This document shows positions 10,474 to 20,126 of a stretch of DNA of 64,000 nt, piece after piece; position 1 is the first letter of the stretch, and every line of letters starts with the position of its first letter. The translations under genes were made by a program, and so were the position numbers. Under the pieces are notes generated by a model. That model saw only the letters and a list, made by a program, of their open reading frames with translations. It had not been told where the DNA came from and did no database searches. Source of the stretch: Shewanella sp. UCD-KL21 (GTDB lineage: Bacteria; Pseudomonadota; Gammaproteobacteria; Enterobacterales; Shewanellaceae); assembly GCF_001957135.1 (NCBI RefSeq), contig NZ_MPHK01000012.1:1-64000 (forward strand). The letters are read 5' to 3'.

Positions 10474-10953
10474 ATGACTATAGCAACTTTTGGTGCAGGC
10501 TGTTTTTGGGGCGTTGAATATTTTTTTAAGCAAATAAATGGTGTCGTTGCAGCACAATGCGGTTATATGGGCGGAAATGATAAATTCCAAACCTACGAAC
10601 AAGTTAAAGCAGGAACAACTGGCCACGCAGAGGTAGTCAAAGTAGAGTTTGATGACAATGTCGTTAGCTATGAAGAATTACTAACTGTTTTTTGGCAAAA
10701 CCACAATCCAACCACATTAAATATGCAAGGTGGTGATATCGGTAGCCAATATCGAAGTACCATTTTTTTCCATAGCAAAGAACAAAAATTACTCGCCGAG
10801 CAATCTAAGTTGTCGCTTATTCAAAGTGGCAAATGGGGCTTACGACAAATTGTAACTGAAATTGTACCGGTTCAAACCTTTCATCCGGCAGAAGAGTATC
10901 ACCAAAACTATCTAGAAAAGAATGACTTACCAAGTTGCCATATTAGTTACTAG
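10474..10953 (+). CDS. msrA: Peptide methionine sulfoxide reductase MsrA
   Basis: Reduces the S-epimer of methionine sulfoxide in proteins. The catalytic cysteine is in GAGCFWGVEYFF near the N-terminus, and a C-terminal Cys (LPSCHIS) is a probable resolving residue. At 159 aa it is a compact form that lacks the N-terminal extension of the 212-aa E. coli enzyme. It lies upstream of trxB in the same direction; thioredoxin is the usual electron donor of MsrA, so the neighbourhood makes sense functionally, although the 156-bp gap suggests separate transcripts. Confidence 0.93.
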   Translation: MTIATFGAGCFWGVEYFFKQINGVVAAQCGYMGGNDKFQTYEQVKAGTTGHAEVVKVEFDDNVVSYEELLTVFWQNHNPTTLNMQGGDIGSQYRSTIFFHSKEQKLLAEQSKLSLIQSGKWGLRQIVTEIVPVQTFHPAEEYHQNYLEKNDLPSCHISY

Positions 10954-11094
10954 TTTATAATAGGCTAATGCGATAAGTCCTTGGTGCCTTTTGAGTACAG
11001 TATCGATTGCCTCAATCTATATCTTAGAGCAATCGCTACTTTACCCCACCCTGTAAATTCCCTACAATCCATGCAAATTGCTTAAGGCATGTAA

Positions 11095-12063
<969 letters not shown>

Positions 12064-12080
12064 TATTGAGTTTTGATGAA

Positions 12081-12105
12081 AGCCAACTATTTAGTTGGCT
12101 TTTTT
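12081..12105. terminator. Bidirectional terminator between trxB and the GNAT gene
   Basis: AGCCAACTA, a TT loop and TAGTTGGCT are followed by a T-run on the plus strand. The stop codon of the minus-strand acetyltransferase gene (12087-12089) lies inside the stem, so the hairpin overlaps the coding end. Confidence 0.85.
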
Positions 12106-12659
12106 GTTTTCAATGAATACAACACCACTTCTACATCGCCTTCGACATCTGGATGCAAGCGTTTCTCAATATAGTCCATACCCAACTTTTTCATTATATT
12201 AATTGATGCTAGGTTTTGTTCATCTGCTATTGCTGAAAAATGCTTTATGTTTTGTTCAGTAGCCAGTAGATGTTGCATGACAGCTTGAGCGCTTTCGGTT
12301 GCAATTCCTTTACCCCATGAAGACTTTTTAAATCGCCAGCCAATCTCAAGGTTGTTATAGTTGGGAGCTTCACTAAAAAATCCCATTGGTCGTATTAAAA
12401 TCCAACCAAGAAAGTCTTGCTTACCATTTGAAGGCTCACATTTGTTAAATACTTTCCATAAGCCCCAGCCTTTTGCTGGCGTTAAATAGCGAGCAAGTCG
12501 CGGTATATAGATGTCTTGAATGTCTGCCTTTGAGGTTGTTTTGCCACCGTTGATGTATTTCATTACTTGAGGATCTTGATCTAAGTCGAAAAGTAAATCT
12601 GCATCATCTAAAGTCATTAACTCAATGGTTAATCGCTGCGTTGATAAGTGGTTATCCAT
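12087..12659 (-). CDS. GNAT-family N-acetyltransferase (RimJ/RimL-like)
   Basis: A 190-aa acetyltransferase. It opens with STQRLTIELMTLDDADLLFDL, the usual RimJ/RimL-type N-terminus. GWRFKKSSWGKGIATESAQAV contains the acetyl-CoA-binding loop, and SINIMKKLGM is the typical C-terminal motif. The substrate (a protein N-terminus or small molecule) cannot be told. The ATG follows AGGGATCGTGTT. It is read in the direction of the thrS-rplT operon but separated from it by a strong terminator. Confidence 0.8.
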   Translation of the reverse strand: MDNHLSTQRLTIELMTLDDADLLFDLDQDPQVMKYINGGKTTSKADIQDIYIPRLARYLTPAKGWGLWKVFNKCEPSNGKQDFLGWILIRPMGFFSEAPNYNNLEIGWRFKKSSWGKGIATESAQAVMQHLLATEQNIKHFSAIADEQNLASINIMKKLGMDYIEKRLHPDVEGDVEVVLYSLKTKKPTK

Positions 12660-12713
12660 AACACGATCCCTAAAATCAAGCTTTCAATCAGGGCATTGTA
12701 AATTTCAGGTATA

Positions 12714-12741
12714 AAAAAAGGAACCCTAAGGTTCCTTTTTT
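12714..12741 (-). terminator. Terminator of the thrS-infC-rpmI-rplT operon
   Basis: AAAAAAGGAACC, a CTAA loop and GGTTCCTTTTTT form a perfect stem with A/T tails on both strands, 17 bp after the rplT stop. Confidence 0.9.
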
Positions 12742-12757
12742 AAAGAATAATAACTAA

Positions 12758-13117
12758 TTACTTAGCTAAAGCTTCTTTTGCTTTTTCAACTAAAATTGTG
12801 AAAACAACTTTGTCGAATACAGCGATGTCAGCCAAAATCTTACGATCGATTTCGATCGAAGCTTTTTTAAGACCGTTAATGAAACGGCTATAAGAAAGAC
12901 CATTTTGACGAGATGCCGCATTGATACGTGCAATCCAAAGTTGACGGAATTGACGTTTCTTTTGACGACGGTCACGGTAAGCATATTGACCAGCTTTAGT
13001 TACTGCTTGAACAGCAACACGGAAAGTACGAGAGCGAGCTCCGTAATAACCTTTGGCTAATTTAAGTACTTTCTTGTGACGAGCACGAGCGGTTACACCA
13101 CGCTTAACTCTAGGCAT
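12758..13117 (-). CDS. rplT: 50S ribosomal protein L20
   Basis: A 119-aa, very basic protein beginning [15 protein letters not shown], as in all L20. It binds 23S rRNA early in assembly, and in E. coli it represses rpmI-rplT translation. It is the last gene of the operon, starting 18 bp after the rpmI stop behind GGAGATATGAAC. Confidence 0.98.
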   Translation of the reverse strand: MPRVKRGVTARARHKKVLKLAKGYYGARSRTFRVAVQAVTKAGQYAYRDRRQKKRQFRQLWIARINAASRQNGLSYSRFINGLKKASIEIDRKILADIAVFDKVVFTILVEKAKEALAK

Positions 13118-13135
13118 TGTTCATATCTCCTTTAA

Positions 13136-13330
13136 TTAAGCGTATGGTAGTTGACGTGCAATTGCTGGCACATCAGACTTAGCTACTAAACATTTAGCAC
13201 GTAAGTGACGTTTACGCTTAGTGCTCTTCTTTGTCAAAATATGACGTAAGTGTGCCTGTTTGCGCTTGAAACCATTAGCGGTTTTTCTGAAGCGTTTTTG
13301 GACACCCTTATCTGTTTTCATTTTAGGCAT
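13136..13330 (-). CDS. rpmI: 50S ribosomal protein L35
   Basis: A 64-aa basic protein ([13 protein letters not shown]..., [17 protein letters not shown]). The ATG at 13330 is chosen because L35 begins MPKMKT and because GCGGAG lies upstream; the reading frame is open a further eight codons. It is translated between infC and rplT. Confidence 0.97.
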   Translation of the reverse strand: MPKMKTDKGVQKRFRKTANGFKRKQAHLRHILTKKSTKRKRHLRAKCLVAKSDVPAIARQLPYA

Positions 13331-13419
13331 TGCTAAAACTCCGCATTGGGACATTAATAAAACGTAAGGCGAGCATAACCCTCAAAAAGGATTTTGCTAC
13401 TTTTTAATTGGTTGCCCTA

Positions 13420-13962
13420 CTATTTCTTTTTAGGTGCTAGGACCATAACTGCTTGTCGACCTTCCATTTTAGGGAAAGATTCAACAACAGCATATGTTTC
13501 CAAATCTGCTTTGATACGGTTCAAAAGATCCATACCTAAGCTTTGGTGTGCCATTTCGCGACCACGGAAACGCAGCGTAATTTTCGCTTTGTCCCCATCT
13601 TCTAGAAAACGAATCAGGTTGCGTAGTTTTACCTGATAGTCGTTTTCATCAGTGCCAGGACGGAATTTAATTTCCTTCAGCTGGACCTGTTTCTGCTTCT
13701 TCTTTTGTTCTTTTTGAGCTTTCGCTTTATCAAAAAGGAACTTACCGTAGTCCATGATGCGACAGACCGGTGGCTCAGCGTTAGGACTGATTTCAACCAG
13801 GTCTACACCTGCTTCATCAGCTAATTCTTGAGCCTGTGAAATACTTACGATTCCAACAGATTCGCCTTCGATATCCGATAGACGAACTTCTGGTACGCCA
13901 GTGATTTCTTCGTTAATACGATTAGGGGCTGGCTGTCGCCCTGCTGCTCTCTTGATCTTTAT
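13420..13962 (-). CDS. infC: Translation initiation factor IF-3, probable AUA start
   Basis: IF-3 prevents 30S-50S association and rejects non-canonical start codons. From the proposed start the product is 180 aa, the same as E. coli IF-3. It contains the conserved APNRINEEI near the N-terminus and the C-terminal RNA-binding core ([12 protein letters not shown]). There is no ATG, GTG or TTG in the right place; the ATA at 13960-13962 lies 8 bases after GGAGG, which overlaps the thrS end. E. coli infC starts with AUU and is autoregulated through that codon. The first conventional ATG, at 13755, would cut the protein to 111 aa and remove its N-terminal domain. Confidence 0.95.
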   Translation of the reverse strand: MKIKRAAGRQPAPNRINEEITGVPEVRLSDIEGESVGIVSISQAQELADEAGVDLVEISPNAEPPVCRIMDYGKFLFDKAKAQKEQKKKQKQVQLKEIKFRPGTDENDYQVKLRNLIRFLEDGDKAKITLRFRGREMAHQSLGMDLLNRIKADLETYAVVESFPKMEGRQAVMVLAPKKK

Positions 13963-13965
13963 GAC

Positions 13966-15894
13966 CTATTCCTCCAACAAAATTAGACTACGGCTCGAAA
14001 TTTGTTTTTGTATCTTGGCAATAAAATCATTGATTTTAATCTTGCCTAAATCGATACCGTCACGTGTTCGTACCGCAACTTCCTTATTTTCTATCTCTTG
14101 ATCACCAACGACCAATAAATAAGGTACACGCTTTAACGTATGTTCACGTATTTTAAAGCCTATTTTCTCATTCCTCAAGTCTTTAGATGCTCGAATGCCA
14201 CTTTCTTTGAAAGTTTTAACAATTTCATCTACATAATCAGACTGTTTATCAGTAATGTTCATAACAATTACTTGCACTGGTGCAAGCCATGTCGGGAATT
14301 TACCTGCATACTCTTCAATTAGAATACCGAGGAAGCGCTCAAGTGAGCCTAAAATAGCTCTGTGAATCATAACCGGTGTTTGACGAGTGTTATCTTCAGC
14401 AACATAGGTAGCACCTAAACGAGAAGGTAACGCATAATCAAGTTGCACTGTACCACATTGCCACGCACGATCTAAGCAATCATGCAAAGTAAATTCGATT
14501 TTTGGGCCATAGAACGCACCTTCACCAGGTAAAATATCAAATTCGATATCATTTGCCTTAAGTGCTTTCTTTAATGCTTCTTCAGCACGATCCCACATAT
14601 CGTCATCACCAATACGTTTTTCAGGACGTGTTGATAATTTAACGACGATATTTTCAAATCCAAACGTGCCGTATGTGTCATACACCATTTGAATACATTC
14701 ACTGACTTGCTCTTGAACTTGGTCATCGGTACAGAATACGTGTGCGTCATCTTGAGTAAAGCCACGAACGCGCATTAGGCCATGTAAAGAACCTGATGGT
14801 TCGTTACGGTGACAACAACCAAACTCAGCCATTTTTAATGGCAAATCACGGTAAGACTTCAACCCTTGGTTAAAGATCTGTACGTGACCCGGACAGTTCA
14901 TCGGCTTAATCGCATATTCACGGTTTTCACTGTTCGTTGTGAACATCGCATCAGCGTATTTGTCCCAATGGCCAGAGCGTTCCCACAAGTTACGATCCAT
15001 CATTAATGGACCTTTAACTTCTTGGTAAGTGTATTGACCTAGTTTTTGACGAATAAACTTCTCAAGCTCTAAATATAAGCTCCAACCATCATTGTGCCAA
15101 AACACCATTCCTGGCGCTTCTTCTTGCATATGATAAAGGTCTAACTGTTTACCAATTTTACGATGATCACGTTTTGCCGCTTCTTCAAGACGGTTTAAAT
15201 GTACTTTAAGTGCTTTTTTGTCTGCCCAAGCAGTACCGTAAACACGCTGAAGCATTTTATTGTCTGAGTTACCGCGCCAATATGCACCAGCGACACTCAT
15301 TAACTTAAAGTTTTGACAGAACTTCATGTTAGGTACATGAGGTCCACGACACATATCAATATATTCTTCGTGATGGTAAAGCGCTGGCGTTGCATCTTTG
15401 CTGATATTCTCATCTAAGATTGCCATTTTGTATTCTTCACCACGTGCTTCGAACGTATCACGGGCTTCTTGCCAAGAAACTACTTTCTTAACAACGCTAT
15501 AATTTGTTTTAGCTAATGCTTGCATGCGTTTTTCTAACGCATCGATATCTTCTTGAGTAAGCTTGTGATCTAAATCGATATCGTAGTAAAAGCCATTATC
15601 AATAACTGGACCGATTGCCATTTTAGTTTCAGGCCACATTTGCTTAATAGCATGACCTAATAAATGCGCACAAGAATGGCGAAGGATTTCAACACCCTCT
15701 TCATTTTTAGCCGTAATGATTGAAAGTTCTGAATCTGTGGTAATTAAATCACAAGCATCAACGAGTTCACCGTTCACACGACCAGCAATACACGCTTTAG
15801 CTAAACCAGGACCGATGTCGGCAGCGACATCTAAAGTAGAAACAGAATCGGCAAACTCACGTTTGCTGCCATCAGGCAAAGTAATAATAGGCAT
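13966..15894 (-). CDS. thrS: Threonyl-tRNA synthetase
   Basis: A 642-aa class II synthetase that charges tRNA-Thr. It has an N-terminal TGS domain (about 1-61), an editing domain with [10 protein letters not shown], and a catalytic core with [16 protein letters not shown] and FYGPKIEF. The C-terminal anticodon-binding domain contains [11 protein letters not shown]. The ATG follows AAGGAAATGAA. Its stop codon lies next to the GGAGG that serves infC, so the two are translationally close. Its leader carries two hairpins with threonine anticodons in their loops, pointing to autoregulation as in E. coli. Confidence 0.97.
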   Translation of the reverse strand: MPIITLPDGSKREFADSVSTLDVAADIGPGLAKACIAGRVNGELVDACDLITTDSELSIITAKNEEGVEILRHSCAHLLGHAIKQMWPETKMAIGPVIDNGFYYDIDLDHKLTQEDIDALEKRMQALAKTNYSVVKKVVSWQEARDTFEARGEEYKMAILDENISKDATPALYHHEEYIDMCRGPHVPNMKFCQNFKLMSVAGAYWRGNSDNKMLQRVYGTAWADKKALKVHLNRLEEAAKRDHRKIGKQLDLYHMQEEAPGMVFWHNDGWSLYLELEKFIRQKLGQYTYQEVKGPLMMDRNLWERSGHWDKYADAMFTTNSENREYAIKPMNCPGHVQIFNQGLKSYRDLPLKMAEFGCCHRNEPSGSLHGLMRVRGFTQDDAHVFCTDDQVQEQVSECIQMVYDTYGTFGFENIVVKLSTRPEKRIGDDDMWDRAEEALKKALKANDIEFDILPGEGAFYGPKIEFTLHDCLDRAWQCGTVQLDYALPSRLGATYVAEDNTRQTPVMIHRAILGSLERFLGILIEEYAGKFPTWLAPVQVIVMNITDKQSDYVDEIVKTFKESGIRASKDLRNEKIGFKIREHTLKRVPYLLVVGDQEIENKEVAVRTRDGIDLGKIKINDFIAKIQKQISSRSLILLEE

Positions 15895-15907
15895 TTCATT
15901 TCCTTAT

Positions 15908-16005
15908 CCAGTGGTGACCCACACGTAGGGCCACTTGGTAATTAATATATAAAAGAAATGCCACCGAACGTCAGACATTACAGGAGTCTGAGTCATAAGT
16001 GGCAT
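15908..16005 (-). promoter_or_regulatory. thrS leader operator with two tRNA-Thr anticodon-like hairpins
   Basis: In the thrS mRNA leader the upstream hairpin (15958-16005) has an outer stem ATGCCAC/GTGGCAT and an inner stem TCAGAC/GTCTGA (15971-15991). The centre of its loop reads CCUGUAA, matching a tRNA-Thr(UGU) anticodon loop with UGU at positions 3-5. The downstream hairpin (15908-15938) has CCAAGTGG/CCACTGG and CCC/GGG stems with loop UACGUGU, placing CGU at positions 3-5. It ends just before the AAGGA ribosome-binding site. E. coli ThrRS represses its mRNA by binding such mimics next to the Shine-Dalgarno. Operator function here is inferred from this layout. Confidence 0.7.
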
Positions 16006-16282
16006 GAATACGCATTGTATGTGAAAAGGCCTTTTGCAAGCAAGCTAACTCAGTCGCAAAATTGAATAAAACACCATCACAACAGCTTTTTACACTTCTT
16101 GGCGGACTCGATTAACTTTTAATAGTCAATGATAGGTGTTATCTCAACTGACAACTTTGGCATTACGCCAGTTTTACTAATGTTTACTATACTTATACCC
16201 AAGCTCAATCCGGCTTACTGCTAAGCGGTTAAAGCCTCTTTTAGTTTTACTATTGCTTTAATGTTAAATACTGGGGGAAGTT

Positions 16283-16483
16283 ATGAATTTAGTCAGCCGA
16301 GTAATAAGTTGTCCACATTGCGGCCATAATCAACACGTTCATATTGATACTAGTTGTGGAGATCAAGAGTATTATGATGATTGTCGAGTGTGCTGTAATC
16401 CAATCCATATGCGATTACACGTAAACGATTCAAATAGAACCATTCAATTATTTATTGATTCTGATGATGAACAATTCTATTAA
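16283..16483 (+). CDS. Small CPXCG-type cysteine-rich protein
   Basis: A 66-aa acidic protein with two paired-Cys motifs, CPHCG near residue 10 and CRVCC near residue 35, likely a zinc ribbon, and an acidic tail (DSDDEQFY). It resembles the Cys_rich_CPXG family, whose function is unknown. The ATG follows a strong GGGGGAAGTT. It is read divergently from thrS. Confidence 0.85.
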   Translation: MNLVSRVISCPHCGHNQHVHIDTSCGDQEYYDDCRVCCNPIHMRLHVNDSNRTIQLFIDSDDEQFY

Positions 16484-16512
16484 CAGTCAAACATGTAAAA
16501 ACCTGCTTTAAT

Positions 16513-16542
16513 AGGCTTAGAATGTGTCATCAATCTAAGCCT
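16513..16542. terminator. Probable terminator between the CPXCG gene and riboflavin synthase gene
   Basis: AGGCTTAGA and TCTAAGCCT form a 9-bp stem with a 12-base loop between two convergent genes. The T-tracts on both sides are interrupted, so this is less certain than the other terminators here. Confidence 0.55.
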
Positions 16543-16549
16543 TTGTAGT

Positions 16550-17167
16550 TTATTTTTGCAATGATTTTTTAGCTAAAATTCTTTCTACTGTATCGACTAT
16601 AACTTGAGTTTGACTATCGATTTCGATATTGATTTTGTCACCCACTTCACAGTCACTCAAATTAGTTAATTTGAGCGTTTCTGGGATCAAATGTAACTTG
16701 AACTGGTCTTGGTCAATCTCACCTACCGTTAAACTGCATCCATTTACGCCTATAAAACCTTTATAGAAGATATAATCCATCCATTTAGCCGGTACTGTTA
16801 ATGTTAAATTGTAATGCTCATCGGTATGACTTATGTGGGTAATTGTTGCCATGGTATGAACATGACCTGACAAAATATGGCCACCTATCTCTTTTTCGAA
16901 GGTCAAAGAACGTTCTATATTAACTTTGTCACCCGGTTCAATAAAATTTAAGTTTGTTAGCTGCAAGGTCTCTTCCATTACATCAAAATAAACTCTATTA
17001 TTCACCAGCTTTGTGACCGTTAAACAAACACCGTTATTTGCCACACTCGCACCAGTTTCTAAACCATGCTGCAGCTCTTCTGGAATATTAACTTCAAATG
17101 TTTTTAAACCACTCTGTGCTTTAATTGTAATAACATCACACGTCGCTTGTACGATACCAGTAAACAT
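16550..17167 (-). CDS. ribE: Riboflavin synthase alpha subunit
   Basis: Dismutates two 6,7-dimethyl-8-ribityllumazines to riboflavin. The 205-aa protein has the signature start MFTGIVQ and the two internally repeated barrel halves (NGVCLTV near residue 48, NGCSLTV in the second half), with GHILSGHVH between them. The ATG at 17167 is chosen because it matches the family N-terminus and follows AAGAGCACAAAT; the frame is open upstream. In E. coli the same enzyme is called ribC/ribE. It is divergent from the MATE gene with 29 bp between start codons, so promoters must overlap the opposite genes or share this gap. Confidence 0.95.
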   Translation of the reverse strand: MFTGIVQATCDVITIKAQSGLKTFEVNIPEELQHGLETGASVANNGVCLTVTKLVNNRVYFDVMEETLQLTNLNFIEPGDKVNIERSLTFEKEIGGHILSGHVHTMATITHISHTDEHYNLTLTVPAKWMDYIFYKGFIGVNGCSLTVGEIDQDQFKLHLIPETLKLTNLSDCEVGDKINIEIDSQTQVIVDTVERILAKKSLQK

Positions 17168-17196
17168 ATTTGTGCTCTTTAGTTGAAGGTTTTTAA

Positions 17197-18567
17197 ATGA
17201 ATAACACAGGCTTTCAGGCCAAAAAATTAATCCAACTGGCAATGCCAGTATTAATTGCTCAAGTTACCCAAACAATGATGGGATTTATCGATACCGTCAT
17301 GGCCGGTAGAGTCAGCGCTGTCGATATGGCTGCAGTCGCGATTGGTACCAGCTTATGGTTACCTGCTTTATTGTTTGTGCAAGGGCTACTGTTGGCATTT
17401 ACCCCAGTGTTTGCCCATCATCACGGCGCTAATAATCCAAAAGCAATCCAACCCTTGATGTCGCAAGCATTCTATATTGCCATAATTGGCAGTGTTGGTG
17501 TGTTGTTGTTCCTCTCATTTGCTAAAACTATTTTTACCATGATGGCTTTAGAACCTGAATTAGCCGAGTTAAGTGCAGGCTATTTACATGGTTTTATGTG
17601 GGGTGTACCTGCATTTATATTGTACCAAATACTGCGAGGCTGCTCTGAAGGTATCTCTTATACATTACCAACAATGATAATCGGCTTTGTGGGGTTAGCA
17701 GTTAATATCCCTGCTAACTACATCTTTATTTATGGCCATTTTGGCGTGCCACCCATGGGCGGCGCTGGTTGTGGTATTGCAACTGCCTTAGTGTTTTGGG
17801 CAATGTTAATTGCCATGATGATATACATGCAAGTTCACAAGAAGTTTGCTGAGATAGCGCCATTTTCAACATTAAATAAACCCAATTGGAAAACCATATG
17901 GGAAATGATGAAGCATGGCACCCCTATTGCTATGGCACTATTTTTTGAAGTCAGTCTATTTGCGGTTATCGCTTTATTGCTCGCCCCTCTAGGTGCGAAC
18001 GTGGTTGCTGGACATCAAATTGCCCTCAACTTCTCATCCATCGTCTTTATGTTGCCATTATCAATCGGTATTGCCGTTTCGATAAGAGTGGGTTATTACC
18101 TAGGCCAAGATAAATTAGAAGTATCAAAACTGGTGACAAAAATCGGCCTAATCATTGCTTTCTCATTAGCCATGTTTACAGCGGTTTTTACTGTGATATT
18201 TAAAACTGAGATAGCATTACTTTATAACAATAACCCTGAAGTGGTGGCATTGGCTGGAAGCTTAATGTTCCTTGCTGCCTTATATCAGCTATCAGACTCT
18301 ATTCAAGTTGTGGCTGCTGGCGCTCTACGTGGTTATAAAGATACTAAAAGTGCCTTTTATATTACTTTAGTGTCTTACTGGGCCATTGGTATGACACTTG
18401 GCTACATACTTGCGCGTACCGATATCATTGTACCTGCTATGGGCGCACATGGCTTTTGGGTTGGCTTAATTGCGGGCTTAACCAGTGCTGCAGTGTTATT
18501 TGCATTACGACTCATTTATATTCAAAAGAATGCTAATTTCAAAGCCGTATTGGAAGATAGAAGTTAA
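17197..18567 (+). CDS. norM: MATE-family multidrug/cation exporter
   Basis: A 456-aa inner-membrane protein with about 12 TM helices in two homologous halves, close to the 457-aa length of E. coli MdtK/NorM. It begins with a family-like segment (KKLIQLAMPVLIAQVTQTMMGFIDTVMAGR) and has the half-repeat PLSIGIAVSIRVGYYLGQ. These carriers exchange drugs for Na+ or H+. Its place back to back with riboflavin synthase recurs in gammaproteobacteria. The ATG follows AAGGTTTTTAA. Confidence 0.92.
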   Translation: MNNTGFQAKKLIQLAMPVLIAQVTQTMMGFIDTVMAGRVSAVDMAAVAIGTSLWLPALLFVQGLLLAFTPVFAHHHGANNPKAIQPLMSQAFYIAIIGSVGVLLFLSFAKTIFTMMALEPELAELSAGYLHGFMWGVPAFILYQILRGCSEGISYTLPTMIIGFVGLAVNIPANYIFIYGHFGVPPMGGAGCGIATALVFWAMLIAMMIYMQVHKKFAEIAPFSTLNKPNWKTIWEMMKHGTPIAMALFFEVSLFAVIALLLAPLGANVVAGHQIALNFSSIVFMLPLSIGIAVSIRVGYYLGQDKLEVSKLVTKIGLIIAFSLAMFTAVFTVIFKTEIALLYNNNPEVVALAGSLMFLAALYQLSDSIQVVAAGALRGYKDTKSAFYITLVSYWAIGMTLGYILARTDIIVPAMGAHGFWVGLIAGLTSAAVLFALRLIYIQKNANFKAVLEDRS

Positions 18568-18770
18568 TTTTAACTAGTCGTTATAAAATTTGAACGAGAT
18601 GAGCATGCTGAGAATGTTTAAAAAAAGCACGTCTACGCTGCTATATGACTCAATTTGCACAGCAAATCGCCACTCGTTCATATTTTTGATTTTTTTGCTT
18701 GCATCAAAACGCGTATCCCGTAATATATCGCTCGTCCCAACGATGAAGTCTTTTATCAACGTTGAACGAT

Positions 18771-18847
18771 ACAACTGTAGCTCAGCTGGTTAGAGCACCA
18801 CCTTGACATGGTGGGGGTCGGTGGTTCGAATCCACTCAGTTGTACCA
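18771..18847 (+). tRNA. tRNA-Val (GAC), intact upstream copy
   Basis: A 77-nt cloverleaf: acceptor ACAACTG/CAGTTGT, anticodon stem CCACC/GGTGG with loop TTGACAT (anticodon GAC), T-arm GGTTCGAATCC, and encoded ACCA. It is the first of a tandem pair; the second copy begins 28 bp downstream and is split by the integrated element. Confidence 0.97.
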
Positions 18848-18872
18848 TCTCTTTTTGAGATTGCTAAACACA

Positions 18873-18913
18873 ATACAACCGTAGCTCAGTTGGTTAGAGC
18901 ACTACCTTGACAT
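18873..18913 (+). repeat. Left attachment site (attL): 5' half of a tRNA-Val gene
   Basis: 41 bp identical to 31740-31780. It covers two bases before the tRNA, then the acceptor 5' strand, D-arm and anticodon arm through the last loop base. Position 18914 onward no longer matches a tRNA. The 39-nt fragment from 18875 is the 5' stump of the original second tRNA-Val gene. Confidence 0.93.
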
Positions 18914-18985
18914 ATACATAACAACTGCGTAACTCGTTGATTAAGTTCTTAATTATACCTTACCCTGTGTGTATACACAATCAAA

Positions 18986-19003
18986 TACACAGTACATACA
19001 CAG
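18986..19003 (+). promoter_or_regulatory. Candidate integrase arm-type sites, left end
   Basis: TACACAG occurs at 18986-18992 and 18997-19003, 11 bp apart. A third copy in the same orientation lies at 31676-31682 near the right end. A palindrome TGTGTATACACA (18968-18979) is adjacent. Repeated heptamers flanking the core are typical of arm sites bound by the integrase N-terminus. The role is inferred. Confidence 0.4.
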
Positions 19004-19030
19004 TTCATTAATGTCTCTTAAATTCCTCCA

Positions 19031-19765
19031 TTAAACATCATTCCCATATTGATCGGTCTTAGATACAAGTATCCACCCTTGATATGACTTTTGAGTCCTT
19101 AGAGCTACGCCAGAGAATCCCTTTCGTGATATACCAAACTCATCAGCTAGTAGAGTAAAGTTACTAACTGTGCGTGTGCCATGAAGCTCATGCTTGAATG
19201 TGGTCAATGTACCAGTGGTTTTCGCATACACGTTATTGGCTTGTGGTGATATGAATTTACACAAGTCAGGATGATATGTTTTGTTGTCCGGCACAATCCC
19301 GTCTTTATCCAAATGTAGGCCTGTCAGATCACCTAGCAGTAATTCCTGTTCGTCATACCATGCTTTAAATGCTTTAGCACTGTACCAAATAGGATGAACT
19401 GTAACGTCCTTATATTCTGGATTAGCGGCTTTAACCTTGGGATCGTGCCCTCGCCCTAACATACGACTCCATGTTTTATACCAGTGGCTGTTTGCAACAT
19501 CAGTCAGCCCATCATCCCGTACGCCTACTTGGCAGACAGTTGGGGTAGAACCATTTAATTCCTTTATATAATGCAAAGTAGGATCCCCGAATGAACCCCG
19601 TTCCAGCACATTGGCTCGTACAACGTGGTTAGCGTCTGTATTCTTGAAAGTGATATGTACCTCAGCCGATGAAACGTATTTGGTGACAGTAGCATCACCG
19701 TGGTGTGTTGAGGTGTAAGTGTTATTGAGGTAGCGTGCGGCACCTCGTAGTTTAAGTTTACTCAT
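19031..19765 (-). CDS. Phage-type HNH/AP2-like DNA-binding protein
   Basis: A 244-aa protein whose middle resembles phage HNH-associated proteins: YKTWSRMLGR, then YKDVTVHPIWY with FKAWYDEQ, then LHLDKDGIVPDNKTYHPDLC and CKFISPQANN. In that family these segments surround a degenerate HNH fold, commonly linked to homing endonucleases. The C-terminal 50 residues (LADEFGISRKGFSGVALR) look like a DNA-binding helix-turn-helix. Classical HNH metal-binding histidines are not obvious, so nuclease activity is doubtful. The ATG follows AGGAACAACCA. It is the last gene at the element's left end. Confidence 0.65.
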   Translation of the reverse strand: MSKLKLRGAARYLNNTYTSTHHGDATVTKYVSSAEVHITFKNTDANHVVRANVLERGSFGDPTLHYIKELNGSTPTVCQVGVRDDGLTDVANSHWYKTWSRMLGRGHDPKVKAANPEYKDVTVHPIWYSAKAFKAWYDEQELLLGDLTGLHLDKDGIVPDNKTYHPDLCKFISPQANNVYAKTTGTLTTFKHELHGTRTVSNFTLLADEFGISRKGFSGVALRTQKSYQGWILVSKTDQYGNDV

Positions 19766-20126
19766 TGGTTGTTCCTAAATATTGATTAAGTTTATGAGGC
19801 GGCTTTATGGAGTGCAAGACCAAGCAATCAGAATGAAGCCAAGTCAAGGTGCTCTTGCTTGACCTGGGTGAAATGATGATGTTTATGCTGGTTGCGCTTA
19901 TAAAGCTGCGGGCTATGTGTTTCAGACTACAGAAGTAATGCAGCGTAGCTATTGGTTAAACGAAAATAGATAGATTAGCAGAATGTGGCTAACAGGATTG
20001 CTAATAGGATTTGGTATAAAGTCATGTGACCTCCATTGTTGGTAAGGGTGTATCGGGTGTTAGAGGTTGTAGAAGTTCATTAATAAAAGCCACTGGTTAG
20101 ATGGCTTTGATAATAAACCTAGATAA
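19766..20126. other. Intergenic stretch in the element
   Basis: 361 bases between the HNH-like gene and the 72-aa gene. It holds one 16-codon leftward ORF with a strong ribosome-binding site (listed separately) and an inverted GTCAAG/CTTGAC around 19842. Nothing else was recognised. Confidence 0.5.
19975..20025 (-). CDS. Tiny hydrophobic ORF (16 aa), possible leader or micro-protein
   Basis: MTLYQILLAILLATFC, stop. It is entirely hydrophobic, preceded by TGGAGGTCAC at good spacing. The strong ribosome-binding site is the main support; the length is too short to judge coding from sequence. It could be a membrane micro-protein or a leader peptide for the gene 200 bp downstream. Confidence 0.35.
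   Translation of the reverse strand: MTLYQILLAILLATFC

Noticed and set aside
18574..18793. Two opposing ORFs of about 66 codons between norM and the tRNA-Val genes
   Set aside because: They overlap each other and the tRNA, have no ribosome-binding sites and no protein-like features; the stretch is best read as the tRNA promoter region.
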